Positions 26,098 to 39,268 of a stretch of 64,000 nucleotides of DNA are shown here, one piece after another (positions within the stretch are counted from its first letter, which is position 1; the number at the start of each line of letters is the position of its first letter). Below the pieces are notes generated by a model. The model saw only the letters and a list, made by a program, of their open reading frames with translations, did not search any database and was not told the origin of the DNA. The position numbers were made by a program, and so were the translations under genes. Origin of the DNA: Galbula dea (lineage: Eukaryota > Chordata > Aves > Piciformes > Galbulidae); the NCBI GenBank assembly GCA_013399015.1, contig VWZX01001040.1, positions 1,054,001 through 1,118,000 of the forward strand, given 5' to 3'.

Positions 26098-26340
26098 GGT
26101 TTGGTTTTTTTTTTTTCCTTTTTCCTGAAATCTCTCCAAAATACCCTTCTTTTTGTGTGTGTGATGGGTTTGGGTTTTTTGGTAGGTTGGTAGGATTTTT
26201 TTTGCCCTCCCTCCCCCCACCCCCTGGCCTATGTTTAAATATACATAATGTGATCAGCATAGTCTTACCAGAAACCCATAGAAAGATGGTTTTTTTCTAC
26301 TTTGCCCTTTTTTTTGTTGGGGTTTGTTTTTTTTTTTAGT
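26098..26340. repeat. T/G-rich low-complexity stretch
   Basis: Several T runs (up to about 13) separated by GGG and GTGTG, plus a C-rich interruption near 26205-26225. No repeat unit is recognisable; it looks like slippage-prone intronic DNA. Confidence 0.8.
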
Positions 26341-28580
26341 GTTATGGTGCATTGAAAATTTTGTATAATTTTTCCCAGTCTTGCTTTTCAGACTTGCTCC
26401 ACATCACTGCACTCATGTCTTTCTCATCTGCTCTAGTTCTGGATTCGTTTTCTCCAGATGGAGTGCATGTATTCTAAAGGTTGCTTTTTTCATCTTTCTT
26501 GCCACATGTATTTTTAGCTTCCAAAAACCTTTCCCCCATGGTTTTAAATCTACCAGTCTAGCACAACTTGCTAACTAATTTGCTGTTTCCCCCCCCCTCT
26601 TCCCACATCAAGTTTAAAGATGTTAAAAGTGTCTCATTTCTGACTGCTTTGGACTTCCAGCTTTCTGTGTATGTGACAGGGTCACAGCTAAACCAGTTGA
26701 ATTAATTATGGTTAAAGAACTGTCCTGTAGGATGATGCTGAGTATTGTTTGAACATTCTAGTGTGCTGTTGGTCATCTCAGTGTAGTCTGTAGGACCATG
26801 CTTGAAAAACATAAAACTGTTAAGCTTATGAATATTATTCCTTCATCTAGTTGTAATTTAATAGATCAACTATGGGGTTTTTTTCTTTGAGTTTTTCCAT
26901 AAGACTCCTCTATAAGTTTATAATACTTTTCAAGACATGCAAAATGAAAATAAAAGCTTGAAGTGGGAAACTTTATAATATTCTTAGTACACTGTCTTTA
27001 CAGTGGCTGACATTCATATTCAGTTGAGGAAAAAAATGTGTTTGCAGCTTGGCCAACAGGCAGTGGAAAAATGTTTGGGGAAACCTGGTGAAACTGTATT
27101 CTTCAATCCATAATTTAATGTGCACATTAGAGAGAACCAGAAAGCATCTTTGTTGCCTCTGTGCCAACAGCTTGCATTACAAAGCAGTTGTAATTCAACT
27201 TCTTAATTAAAAATAACTCATAGCCACGTTCTGAAGCAATGTTTTGTGACTATTTTAATTTTACATTACTTGCAAAACTCCCAAGGGAAATGCTGCATCA
27301 GATTCTATGAGAATTGATGTAAGTTATCTTACTGTTGTTCTTTTCTTCCCTGACACCCTTGGATTTTCAACTGATGAACTAGGAGAACAGAGCTTGGCAC
27401 TGTGGCCTATAATTCACTGCAAAAGCACAGCAACCTGCTGAGAAGTGAAATATAGTGATTATTTCTGCTTCAAATTAACTCTTCCTTGAACAGCAGTTAG
27501 TGGCATGCAGATTTCTATACCTCAGTGTTTCTTCCATCTTGCTGTTGGAAGAGAGGTTTTGAAGATGCAATTGATTAGTTTTGTTATGTGAAACTAAGAC
27601 ATTGAATTGCACATACAAATCCACTGGCTGCTGGTGTAATTTTCAGAGTTGGAGAGATATTTTCTCTGAAAACCACAGCACTTTTGAATTGTACTAAGCA
27701 GTATCTTGATTACACAAGTGTGCATTTCTATGTAAATCTTGCTCCTAATATATCAGAGAAATTGGGTAGAGTTCTACAGGTCAGGGCTGACAACATTTGA
27801 CAGTTATGAATTGTGTTCCAAAATGGAGTGAAAATAGTGAATTGTCATCAGATATGGATGTCATGAGCTAGAGATTCATACTTTTTCTGTTCACTCCCTA
27901 GCTTCTCAGATGGAAACCTGGCTTTGCTAAAGTGGAAGTTTGTTTTCCAGACTGAGGCTTAGTTGAAATGTTGACTTTTAACAAGAGTGCTATTCATAAG
28001 CTTATTTTTTTTTTAGTTAGCTTTTCAAAAGAACCCAACTACAAACACAATAATAATGTCTCTGAAATTCATCTGTAGCTTGAGATTACAGAGAAGGAAT
28101 TCCTTTTACCTGATCTCTAGCTTGAGGTGGTACAGGTAGCAGTGGTACTGGGACTTATCTGGAAATACTTGAGTTTGAGATAAGAAGTTTGGAGAAAAGA
28201 CTCCAAATACAGATTTAAAATAAGGTTTCACAGCTTATTTTGAAAGCATAAGTGGAACTGGTCTCCAAATAAAGAGCACTGGTTTTAAAGCTGCTTGGGT
28301 CTAGGGCAATTTCTGAATTCTGTATGACTTCAAGAATATACAGAGGTTAAAGAACTTAGAAGAATGTGAAATTAGAAGCTTGGAGCTGAAGTTCCTCAGA
28401 AACATAGAATAGTAAAGATCATATTGCCCTGCATCTGTTTGCAGTGGATATTAGTGAGAAAGGCTGCCAGAAGGTAGCTTTATTTCTGGCGTTCACAAAT
28501 TCTGAGGCCCTTCCTGTGTTTAGTGTTTTTCATTTTTGTCCAGAGGAAGCTAACTCTGAAATATCAGAAAAAACATGATT

Positions 28581-28760
28581 CACAGTATCACAGTATGTTA
28601 GGAGTTGGAAGGGACCTCAAAAGATCATCTAGTCCAACCCCCCTGTCAGAGCAGGATTCCCTAAGCCTAGGTCTCAACAAAGGTTCCCTGACCGGGATTT
28701 GAGCCCAGGTCCCAGAGGTGGGAGCACTGAATCCTAACCACTAGACCTCCTCCTCTCTGT
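28581..28760 (-). mobile_element. tRNA-Glu-derived SINE with CR1 tail, copy 2
   Basis: On the minus strand this reads: a tRNA-Glu-like head with GGTCTAGTGGTTAGGATTC (an intact A-box region), a CTCCCAC anticodon-loop remnant, GGGCTCAAATCCCGG (B box) and GTCAGGGAA; a short CTTTGTTGAGACCTAG linker; then the CR1 tail TTAGGGAATCCTGCT, GGTTGGACTAGATGATC, CCTTCCAACTCCTAACAT, ending in two ATACTGTG octamers. The order and junction are the same as in the copy at 3694-3872. The head here is more complete at its 5' side. The divergence between the copies indicates an old insertion. Confidence 0.87.
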
Positions 28761-31700
28761 AATCCAAATTAAAATAACACCTAGAAAGGGGCTTTTAATC
28801 TGAGGATACAAAAAGTGAGGTAGGTGATTGAAAAAATTTGATTGGCATGAAGCTGAAGAATAAATCAAGTGGTTTGTGGGGAGAAAGTGACTTAGCCAAG
28901 CCACATCTCAAATATTACATTGTGCTTTGAATCTGGAAGGAAATTCAGGCTGTGGAGATCCAGAATTAGCTCTTGACAAGACTACTGGTATTTGGGAAAC
29001 ATCCTGACAAAGTGGTTGGTCTGTAACCTGGATGGAACAGAAAACATCTACACTTCCATTGTAAACAGATGGAGAATTCCAAAAACTTCAGGAAGAAAGG
29101 CCTGAAGCAGAAAGGCACACAGAGTTCTAGCCCAGAGCCAAGCTTTTTCTTCAGTGTATTAACTCTTAAAGAGGACAACTCACAAAATATGTGAGAAGAT
29201 GCAGAGGTTTATTGAGTGCTGTTGTCTTCTGAGCTTTCATGCATGTGGCAGTAGAGTGTATCCAGTGTGGTCTGCAAAGGTCGCTGCTGGACCTCATTGA
29301 CTCACTAGAGGATCTCTGAATGCTCCTGCAGTCATAAGTGAAGGGATGTCAAGCCTGAAAGTAAATGACCATGCACATTTGCTTCACTGGGGGACAAGTG
29401 ACAGTTTTGTAAGAACCCTGGATAATGTGAAAAGAAAATTGATTAGGAGAATATGTGGAGATGGCTTAATGCAACATGTTGCCTCCAGTGGAAAAGTTAA
29501 TATGAACTAATGTACTTCTGAAAACAAGACTAGCTTGTGAGAGAGTAACAACTGCTTGCTGTGTTACTGAAAAAGCATGCTTATTGCTGTGGTCTCTTGT
29601 GTCTCCTTTTAAGAGATGTTGACATCTTCAGGTTGACAGGAGGGGGTCCTGAAAATTCTTGAGTAGAAATGCTCAATAAGCATCCATCCAGTAAGCACCC
29701 AAAGAAATTTTTCACTGTTGGCAGAAGTGGAACCATGTAGATGTTGACTATCAAAAGTCAAAGCAGAATCATAGACCCCGTGTACTTGATGATACCAGGA
29801 AGAGGGCCTGGGGATAAAATCCTATTCTGACTTACATGGGAAATCTCTCCTTTTAATACAAAGTGGAGCATAATAATCTGGTTGAAACCAAATTGGTTTT
29901 ATATGCTCTGTGTATTGGTAGATTCTGGCAGGTATGTTTGGAAGATGCAGAGCATAGGCGAAACCCGTGTGAGTAAGTACTGCTTATCTGGGTGCTGTAA
30001 GAGAAAGCTGTATACAGTGTTACTGGAAAATGCAATGCTGCCTTCCTGTTAGAGATGGCATGGAGATTTGCATGGATGTGCACATTTGGCTGTAGATGCT
30101 GGAATAGTATGTTGTAAGAGTCAGTAAAATTGCTATTTTGACTGATTCATCTGTCTGCATGAAGGCTATGAAGACAGAACTTAAAAGAAACTATAAAAAC
30201 CTAAAACTTGTTAGGTTGCCTTCATAACATTGTATTCATATCTCATGTGATGGTTAAACATGGGAGCTGTGTCTGTTTTAGCAAACTGGTGTGAAAAAAA
30301 GGCAAATGACATCTATTCAGGATGGGTTTACTTCATTGGATGTGAAGCTGAAAGCCAAAACTTTTTTAATATAGGGTTCAGTATTAGGAGAGCTGAGCTC
30401 TTGCAGTTCAGGCAAGGCCTTGAGCCCATTTGCCCCACAGTAGCTACTGTTAGCTTTGCTGCAGTTGAGTGTGTAGTTTTAACTAGATAGAAGAAATTAT
30501 GGCAAAGATGGTTCTGTGTCTGACATTGTTTATGTGCAGTCTGCTCAAACCAGGCAGGGGGAAAGGAGCCAAAGTGAATTATTACCAGCTTTGCACTGAA
30601 GTCTTCATGAGTTGAGAAGAGGCTTGCAGTTTCATGAAGCCTTTTTTTCAGTACTCCTTTTTACCATCTTTCTTGAATTAAATTTAAGCCAACTCTTTCC
30701 TCCAGTATTTATTTCTTCCAGACGTGTAGGCAGCTGGATGACAGCCTCTTTTCACCTAGATGAGGATGCATGTAACTCTGTCATCAACATATTGTTGACA
30801 TTTGATCTTATATGCCATTCTGTTGAGGCTCAGCAGATGGAGAGCGAGGTGGAATGGCAGCTGTGCACCTATCCTTTCCTTTTGTCCTTAGATCTTTAAC
30901 ATACTGTAGATTTTGCTGTTACAGTCTCAGCATGGCATTTAATAGGGAATTCACAGGTACCGCTTTTGATTTGCAGTCTGAGTTAAGGGCAAAAATGAAG
31001 CAGCTTGTCATTCTTTTTTTGCCATAGAAGTGACCATATTTTTATTAGATTGTTCCAGCATTGAGAGCTGCTGGTGATTTTTGCAAGAGAGAGCAATAGC
31101 TGAGGGCACAGTCCTGTTTGCACAGTTCAGTTCACTTGTGCATCTGCACTGCATATTTACGTATCTGTGTTCTGTCACGCTAACAGACCCCTTGGCATTC
31201 TTATTTCTTTCCTTTTGTCTGTTCCAACCACACACACAAACAATTGAAAGGACAATTGTCTTGTTTAGCAATTTCTTGCTTACTTGGCCCTAGGTTTCAG
31301 ATCCAGGTTTGGACCAGTCCCCTAAACAGCTTTTTGGAGATGGGTAGTAAATTAATGAGCCACTTCACTGCAAGTGTGTTGTTTTCCTGAGTGAGAGCTT
31401 TGTCACCTGAGAGGATCCATTTCTTCACAAGATCTTGTTCTTGTTAATTTTTGAAGCTTTCCACTAGTTATTTTAAAGCTCTTTTATATGTAGTAGCTGC
31501 ATGGCAGGCTTGTGAGATGAAGTACCACGTGATAGTGCTGAGAGCTAGCTTAAAGAAAGAGCTAGGTGTGCTGTAATGAGACTTCTCCTGATTTGAAAGA
31601 TCAGCAATATATATTATGTGATCAAGTATGGTCAGAAAGCACAAATACTGTTTTACCTCCATAGAAAGTTTCTCAGTCCTCTGTCCAATAGAAAATCCTG

Positions 31701-32487
31701 CTGCTGATCTAGTTTAGGAATTAGATCTAGTATCCTCAGCTAAAGTTTCAGTTGCTGCTGAAAATTAAGGGTTAGTTCTAATTTCATTCACTGTGGCACA
31801 GAAAGCAAAGCAGGATTTTCTACACTGACAAAAGGTGCAGAAAAAATCAGAAAGAGGTTTGTTGTATTGGTAAAGACTGAAGAATTTTGCTTATGATCCT
31901 ATTGCATCTGGGCAGGATAAATGGAGTTGAAAGAAATTTGATTTGTGCTGAGCATTGGATGATAAGATCCATTTTGAATTTAAGACTGACAAAATACAAA
32001 AACATAAGTGCATTATTTGTTTTGCTTCTTCCATTTTAACAGAGAAGATGTAATGGAAAGATGTGTATGTTGTTGGCAGGAATCAGCTGTGGGGGAGGGC
32101 TTGAGAGCAGCATAGACCAAATGGCCTGATAAGGGGAGACTGGGAGCAAAAAAGCAACAATTTCCCCCTGCCTGATCATGTGAAATGTTTGCCTTTTTCT
32201 TTGCATCTGTGTATAGATAGAAAAGGGAGACTCCTTCCAAACAAAGGGAAAACATGGCTTGTTTCAAACTACTGACATACATTGTGGTTTTAATAAATGT
32301 ATTGAGCTGTCAGCCAGTTATCCCAAGGATTGTTTATTTTGCTAATAATTTGAGCAGCTTTTGTGAAACTCATTAATAGAAGGCAGAGTAAAGAATATAA
32401 TCTCAGCAAAAAAGGGATGGTCTCATTTATTAAGGAGAACAGGTTAGGATGTCTGTTCCTTATTAAGTTTCTGGACCATAAACCTGT

Positions 32488-33175
32488 TGTCAAGGGTTAG
32501 GGCCAGGCCAGTCACTAAGAGTGACAGATGTTCTCTAGTAACCCCTCTCCCTTTCCAAGGGAAAAGAAAGGAAATAAGGAGGAGACACTTATGGATTGCA
32601 AAAGAAATCTACATCAGCTTAAGTGAAAATAATAAAATATATACAAATATATACAAAACCAATATTGATCCCAACCCCCTGATGGCAATTACATCACCAT
32701 CACCACTGGTTCTGTGGGCAGGCACTAGAGAAGTTACAGACTGGACTCAGCAGCAGAAAGGAAATGGATTCAGGAACACATGGACTGGGCTTGAAGGTGG
32801 AACAGACAGAGCTCTCCTCAGGCACTGGCCATTCAAGAAGAGACCCTTGTGATCTCTCAGCTTTGTACCAAATGTGACATATCTGGACTGGAATACCTAG
32901 CTGGTCAGTTTAGGGTCACCTGTCTGCTCTTCCCCACAGATGTGGCCATTTGCTTTCTGCACTCCCAGCATGACACAAGATTTATCAGTGGCTTTGGTCT
33001 GTACACCAGTCCTCAGTGCTAACTGTAAATATCAGTTGTTATCACTACTAGAAGCAGACACTGTCTGCAAAAACATGCTGTTAACATCAGAAAGTGCAGT
33101 TACTTGGAAGAAACTTAGCTAAAAGAAGTAAAAACACTGAACAGAATTATTTCTGTTCTAAAGAAAACCAGGACA
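32488..33175 (-). mobile_element. Solo ERVL-type LTR
   Basis: About 690 bp. On the minus strand it starts TGTCCTGGTT and ends CCCTTGACA, the TG...CA termini of an endogenous retrovirus LTR. I recognise internal segments of a common avian ERVL LTR family: a long pyrimidine-rich 3' part with TTTTGTATATATTTGTATAT, CTTTCTTTTCCC and CACTCTTAGTGACTGGCC. No internal retroviral sequence or second LTR flanks it, so this is a solo LTR left by recombination. A 5-bp target-site duplication is not evident, consistent with age. The 121-codon + strand open frame inside it has no relation to a protein. Confidence 0.8.
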
Positions 33176-33247
33176 ACTTGTTTAAACTTAAGTGGCAGCA
33201 TTATAGTAGTCAGTGATGCAGGTAGCTGCCTGGCAGGTAAGCAAAGG

Positions 33248-33475
33248 ACATATAGAGCTTACATATATAGAGAGCTTTCAACATACAGAGCATATATTAT
33301 ATATTATATTTTATATATATATATTATAACATATAGCAACTTACATATAGAGCTTACATATATAGAGAGCTTTCAACATACAGAGCATATATTATATATT
33401 ATATTTTATATATATATATTATAACATATAGCAACTTACATATAGAGCTTACATATATAGAGAGCTTTCAACATA
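33248..33475. repeat. 95-bp perfect tandem repeat (2.4 copies) at an assembly gap
   Basis: Two identical 95-bp units (33248-33342 and 33343-33437) and 38 bases of a third unit, then a single N at 33476. Each unit begins ACATATAGAGCTTACATATA and contains an AT-rich core of alternating TA that can fold back on itself. The absence of any difference between units, and the break at an N in the middle of a unit, suggest a contig-end repeat or an assembly duplication and not an old minisatellite. Confidence 0.93.
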
Positions 33476-36400
33476 NGTCAGAGGTGAACTAGTTAACATT
33501 AAAAAAAATACCACAGGTAAGATCTTTCAGGGACAATATTGGGGTGAGTAAGGTAAAAAAAGATAATGAATTTATTAAGGTGCTTGCAATCAGAAAGTTT
33601 CACTTCAAGTTCTTGTTCAAGGTCACATTGTGGAGCAGAAGGTGGAAGGGCAAATTGGGAAATGCAAAATGTGTGCAGTCCTAGGGGTACTGCTGTTGGT
33701 TTTGTTCTGCTTATCCCTTTATCTTGTCACTGCACCTCATCTGCTGCTCTTGCAAATAAAAGTGCAGTCTATAGTTTTCTGTATTGGTTTGTGTTCTTTG
33801 AGTAGTTCCAAACTGTAGGCTTTTCTCAGGGGTATGCTTTCAGTGAACTTAATACTGTGTTGTGGTTTGGCTATGCTTTTAGGGCTGTATCTATATTACA
33901 TAGTTCATGTAGCTTACTTTGCTGAAGTGTGTTAGAAAATGAGGTACTTATGCTGGCCAGAGGCTCTGCTATAGCTGTAGTTACGTTGTCAGAGCTGTGG
34001 AGCCTCTAGTTATTTTTGGTTGTATAACCTGTATCCATATGAAGGACACTATTTACCAGCACCAACTTTACATCTGTACAAGCATGAGGTCCAAATGTTG
34101 GCTGCCAGTATAGCTATAGCCATCCAGCAGAAATCAATACTCCTTTCTGAAGCTCTTTTTTCGGTACCCAGGTACAGAGTAGCTGTGAAAACTTGGATTT
34201 TACCAGTCCTTCCAGTCAGAAGTTTCTTTGGGGTTTAGCACATTAGATTTTTCACTTTCTGTGTGTTTTCACAGTCAGCCTCTGGTGACAGCATCAAGTC
34301 AGTTGAAAATTAATAATACATCTAGGCTGGTGCTTGATAAACCCACCTGATCTGCTCCAGCCCTTCCTCTCCCTTTACCTGTCAGGATGACAAGATTTCC
34401 CCATGTAAATGAGAGAACATGTGCATTCCTTCCACATGCAGTCTTTCTCAAGGATGATCTAACAGCCCAACTTGCTTTGGCTATCAAAGGTAATGGTGTG
34501 AAATTTGACATCTTGAAAGGTGATGCATCTAGTCTAGAACAGAAATGTCTCTACTAAATGGAAAAATTGTAAAAGGCAAGAGTTCTTGCTGGATTTCCCT
34601 ATCTGCTTGTGCCAACTTTCTCTTCTTTTCCAGCTTCAAAACATGTTTTTTCTTTCTTGAGTGCTGGAGAGGAGAAGGAAGGTCTCACTCTGCCAAACGA
34701 GTAGTGGTGAGCACTCCTCTGCTTTTCATTGCTCTCCTTAAATGTGGGATGGCCTCGAGCAAAGAGATGACTGTGCAGATGATGTGATGCTTCTACTTTT
34801 GGCCAGGCATGGTGCTACTTGGACCAGGCAAACCATGCATCACCCTTGCCAAATGGCAGCAGTAGCACAGGCTTGGGGAAGCCTCCTGCTGCTTTGATGA
34901 CTGAGAGAATCCTGGTGATTGCCTTGTCCAGCTTTTCGATGTTGGCACAGCTCAGAAAGGGAGGGGAAAGGTGGAATTTGAAGAGCATTATTACATACCA
35001 GCAGCTTCCCTGGGGCTGAGTAGGAGGGGAAGAGGGAAGCACTAGGTCAATAACTAGGAGTTTGCAGAGCAGAGGCTTTTAGCAAGAAGTTTTCTTACTG
35101 CTTCAGGGCAGATACAAGTTAGCTGTCTAGCTCTGTGCTAATGTGTTGTGCCCTTTGTCCCCTTCTTCCCGCATAAGTACAGCACCTTGACAGTGAGAAA
35201 GAGATCATCAGGAAAGATTCCTTGAGGCTGTTGATTGTCAGGCAGCATCTCCTGGCCCTCTGCCTTAGGTGAATACCTAAGTTTAATACCTAAGCAGTAG
35301 CTGTGACAGGTGCTACAGTACTGATGTGCCAGCCCTGACAAGTTGGAGGGGGAGCAGCAGCAGTCGACTTGAGGTTGCCTTTGCACTCCACATGCAGCTT
35401 ATTTGCTGAATACATTGAGGGCCTGTTTTTATCTTTTCTTCATGACTTATAGCCCTGCTTTCTCTGAGCCATCTTTTCACCTGCTGAATTCAGCATTGAA
35501 GAAGTGGCTGTGAGGTGATCAAATGAGCTTTAGGGAGTTCAGTAGATGATGGACATGCCTATTCCTGTTCAGAGAAGATGGAAAAGGCACACCAAAGAGA
35601 TATGTAGTTGCTTATATTGTGTTCTTTGAAAACAGAGAAGTGCAGACATAAATTACTCAACCAAGTCTTTCTCCAAGCTTTCCAAGTTACAGGCATGTAG
35701 AATGGAAGCAAGCAGCTGTTTTCTTTATTGAGAATTGCTTTCCCTTTGTCTGAGAGGCATCTTTTGTGTGAAAACTTAGCTACCTGGACAGTTTTGTTAT
35801 TTCTAGAGGAAGACTCTTTTCTTGCTGACATCTTCTGAACTCGGAGGAGAGGTGGAGTCCCTGAAATGACAGAAGACTTTTGGAATCCTCTGTGAAGTGT
35901 GGGGAGATCACCAGAGACAGGGTTTTCTACAAACATAAGCACAGGTCAAGCAACTGATCAGTGTAATCCAGGCTGGGTCATGTGGCCCTACAGGGAAAGG
36001 GTAGGGCCTTTCCTGCCTGCTGAAATTACATTTATATGTTTATGTTGTTACCACAAAGAGAACAGTTTGCTGTACTTACGTTGCCTGTTTGGACTTAAGC
36101 TCCCATAAGGATGTTCTGAAGCTCCTACTCCTCAGGCTTCACAGTGTTTATAGTTACAGACCATTCACAATTCTATTTCAGAACAATATCTGGAAACAAA
36201 TGGAGCCTCCAGCCTCATAAAATGTTGAATCTAATGGTGTGGCTTTGTATTGTTGAATTAGTAGTGTAGGGATGCTAAAAGCAAATTCGATGATGGTTAC
36301 GGTGTAGGGCCTGGTAGCTTGCTGTGACTGCTGGCAATGATTATAGGCTGATAGTATGATGCAATATGATACTTCTAAATGAAAATGCCAGCCTATTAAA

Positions 36401-39128
36401 AAACCTCTCTGGAGGCTGTGGTAGTATGTGGTGGGCACCTTAAAGATTAGTAGACATTTAAAACAGTGGTTCTAAACTGCTTCCTAAATCTTTGGCCATC
36501 GACATGGCTGTGACACGTGGACTATAACTAATCTGTGGGCCAGCCCTAATGAAAGGGAAATGGTGAATTATCAACCTTATGCATTTGTATTGCAAGTTTT
36601 AAGAGTGTTAAAGGGTTTGCAGCAATCTCTTAATGTAGAAGCTGGAGAATCATGTTAGCATATGATTCCTGTACTAACTTGAATATTATTCCTAGAAGTG
36701 TAGAACTACAAAGCATGGAAAATCCCACTGGCAAAGAGGTGTGGTCACACCATGGTGTTTTTTAGGCTGGTTGAAATACCCCAGGCAGCTTTTTATAAGA
36801 TTTCACAACAAAAACAGTAAGACCAAGGAGGGGGAAAAAAAAAATCCCTAGCTGGGATCTAGGCTCTAGACTTCTGACCCTCTTTGAAGAGGGGACCTGC
36901 CGATGTTGAAGGAACTTCACTCTGTGGATAGAGTAGGGGGTCTTGCTAATGGATGCAATTGCAACAGCCAGTCTGTATGACTGCATCAGATTGATTAGCT
37001 GGGTCCTGGTTACTGCTGTGAACAGTGATTATACCAGTACAGCTGCTTTCTCTTTTTATGTACTAATTACCACACGCACAGATGTCATCACCCTTAGCAC
37101 TGCATGGAGTTGTCCCATTAATGTGGGAGTGGGAAGCAGCAGGGGAGGGAAGCTCTCGGTGTGACAAGCTGTTTAGAAGTGAATGGAGTGGAGTGATGAA
37201 GCAACTATTCTTATGCAGAATTTTTAAGCCATCTTGTCTTTGAGATTCTGCCCTTAGCCAACATTTTTTGCAGGTTGTCAGAACCAGACCAATGTCTTTG
37301 GCAGCACTTTGCATGGGATGCTACTTACTGCAAAGCACCTGGACCTTGGGCTAGCAAGTATAGCTAGCAAGTCTCCCTGCTTGGTGTGGCCAGCTGTGGA
37401 GACTGTGGGACAATATCTGTGCCAAGTGACCTGCCAGTGGAAGAGAGATTGCAGCTAGCCTAGGAACGCAGCTTCTCTAGCTGTGGTAACTTGCAGAGCC
37501 ACTACTGGGAGAAGGGAATGCATTTGTTTCTGATTTGCTGAAGAAGCATATGATGGAAACCCCTTGCAGCTCATCAGAAATTTGGAATGCTTATTTTACA
37601 GATTTATGCTCCCAACTCTGATGGACCCCTCCCTTTCCCTGCTTCCTCCTCCCCCTCAAAATCCAGTCTTCCCATCCCAGAGTGCACCATAATCACCATG
37701 GTAACAGGTGTTGCCATCATACATTTGATTTTCCCCCCCCCCCAGCAAGCAAGGCAAGGAAGGAAAGAAACAGACATGACAGAGATGGGTACTGTCCCCT
37801 TTTCTGGGGAGTCTGTTAGAAAGGGTTTGTTTCATGCTTTTCTGGTTGTCCACCAGAAAATCTGATGAGAACATATCTCTTGCCTGGGACTTATCCCATT
37901 GAAAATCTAGCTTCAAAGCCTGCACTACATGCAGTGATTACAGGTTTAAATCCTAGGTAAATTTCTGCAGAAGTTCTGTTAATTCTTTGGACTTACAAAT
38001 ACAGTCTTCAGTCCTACTCTTCTGAAGCCTTGACGGAACATGCTCTGATGGCCCAGTATGCTGAAGCAGCTTGTCCCTGTCTATTCCCAGTAGTCAAACT
38101 GACTCATAACTTCTCTTTCCACTTCCCATGTCTTTGTTTTTATGATTTATGTGTTATAAATTCTGACTAAGTGAAGTGTTGTCAGTATACCCAGTTCTGG
38201 TTGCTGGACGGCAGGGTGCAAGAAAGTGTTGTGGTGTACAAAAGACATTAGCTTCTTGGAGTAGAAAGAGAGTATCTATGTAGGTATAATCTTTTCTGCT
38301 TCATCACTCTTGCTTTTCAAGCTCATATGCTTCAGAAACCAAACTAATGCAGACCAGAAAGTAGAGCTTGCTATTGGACCTTTGTGTGCACAGGGTTTTC
38401 ATTTACCTGCATTAATGCAGCATTTGGACAGTATTGGCTGGCAGCTGTGCTAACTGCCTGCAGTCTTAGCAGCTTTTCAGCTTCTTACCTTACTGCAGGT
38501 AGAGTGGGACCTGAACTGAGGGAGTTGGTACTCCTACATAAGAATAACTTCTTACAATCTGTGGATTTTGATTTTCCTTTGTGCACTGTTGGTGTGGGGA
38601 TTGGTCAAACTCTGAAACAGTTTAAAACATGTTTAAATGTTTAAAATAGGAAAGGGTTGTATATTATTTTTGCATAAAGTTTAGTTTACTTAATGGAAAA
38701 ATAAACTTTTGATGCTTATACTTGCCAGTTTCCTGTTCCACCCAAGTGAGTTGAGAGGTGAAAGCCAGAAGAGTCCCAATTGTCCTGCTTTCTGTTGGCT
38801 GTACCACTTGTCCCCATCATTGTGTTCAATCAGTTTGAATAGAAGGCCTGTGCAACCCACTGCATGGCATAAAGATTGTCCTGGGGGCAGATTCTCTTCT
38901 GCTGCCCAGCAGTGTGCTAGTCAATCTGTTAAACACTAAGGGACACATGTACGTTCCTAGCAGCTGCTTACTCTCGCTGCTGGATTAGCAGTTTCTTGCA
39001 ACATCCTGTAAAGTGACATGTCTCCTTGGCCAGCAGTGCTGCTACAGGGAGACTGAACATTTGTTTAAGCCTCCTTGGCTCTCCTGCTTTGTATTGTCCT
39101 GTCAAGTAATCTCCTGTTATTGTTTCAG

Positions 39129-39268
39129 AGAGTTTTCAACGTTCTGTACCCAATGCCTGCTGACCAGAGAAGACATGTCAGCATAAACTCTGCTCGCTGG
39201 CTGCCTGAGCCAGGCCTGGGATTGGCATATGGCACCAACAAAGGGGACCTGGTGATTTGCCGACCAGA
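39129..39268 (+). CDS. AMBRA1: AMBRA1 internal coding exon (WD40 blade)
   Basis: This 140-bp exon lies between GTTTCAG and GTAAGT (phase 0 in, phase 2 out). It encodes RVFNVLYPMPADQRRHVS followed by INSARWLPEPGLGLAYGTNK and GDLVICRP. The VSINSARWLP ... LAYGTNKGDLVICRP pattern is the third blade-like repeat of the C-terminal half-propeller. The trailing GA is completed to Glu by the first G of the next exon. The protein is essentially as remembered for human, as expected for one of the most conserved parts of AMBRA1. Confidence 0.96.

Larger units (their letters stand above)
23469..39128 (+). other. AMBRA1: AMBRA1 intron
   Basis: A 15.7-kb intron from GTGAGT to GTTTCAG. It holds an old CR1 (23.7-24.45 kb, minus), T/G-rich low-complexity sequence (26.1-26.34 kb), a tRNA-Glu/CR1 SINE (28.58-28.76 kb, minus), a solo ERVL LTR (32.49-33.18 kb, minus), a 95-bp tandem repeat ending at an N (33.25-33.48 kb) and a C homopolymer near 37733. 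No coding sequence is recognised in the remainder. The AMBRA1 protein is contiguous across the flanking exons. Confidence 0.85.

Noticed and set aside
32487..32852. A 121-codon open frame
   Set aside because: It lies inside the solo LTR in antisense and does not resemble a retroviral or host protein.
34815..35042. Overlapping open frames on both strands near 34.8-35.0 kb
   Set aside because: No start context, splice signals or recognisable protein pattern; likely chance.
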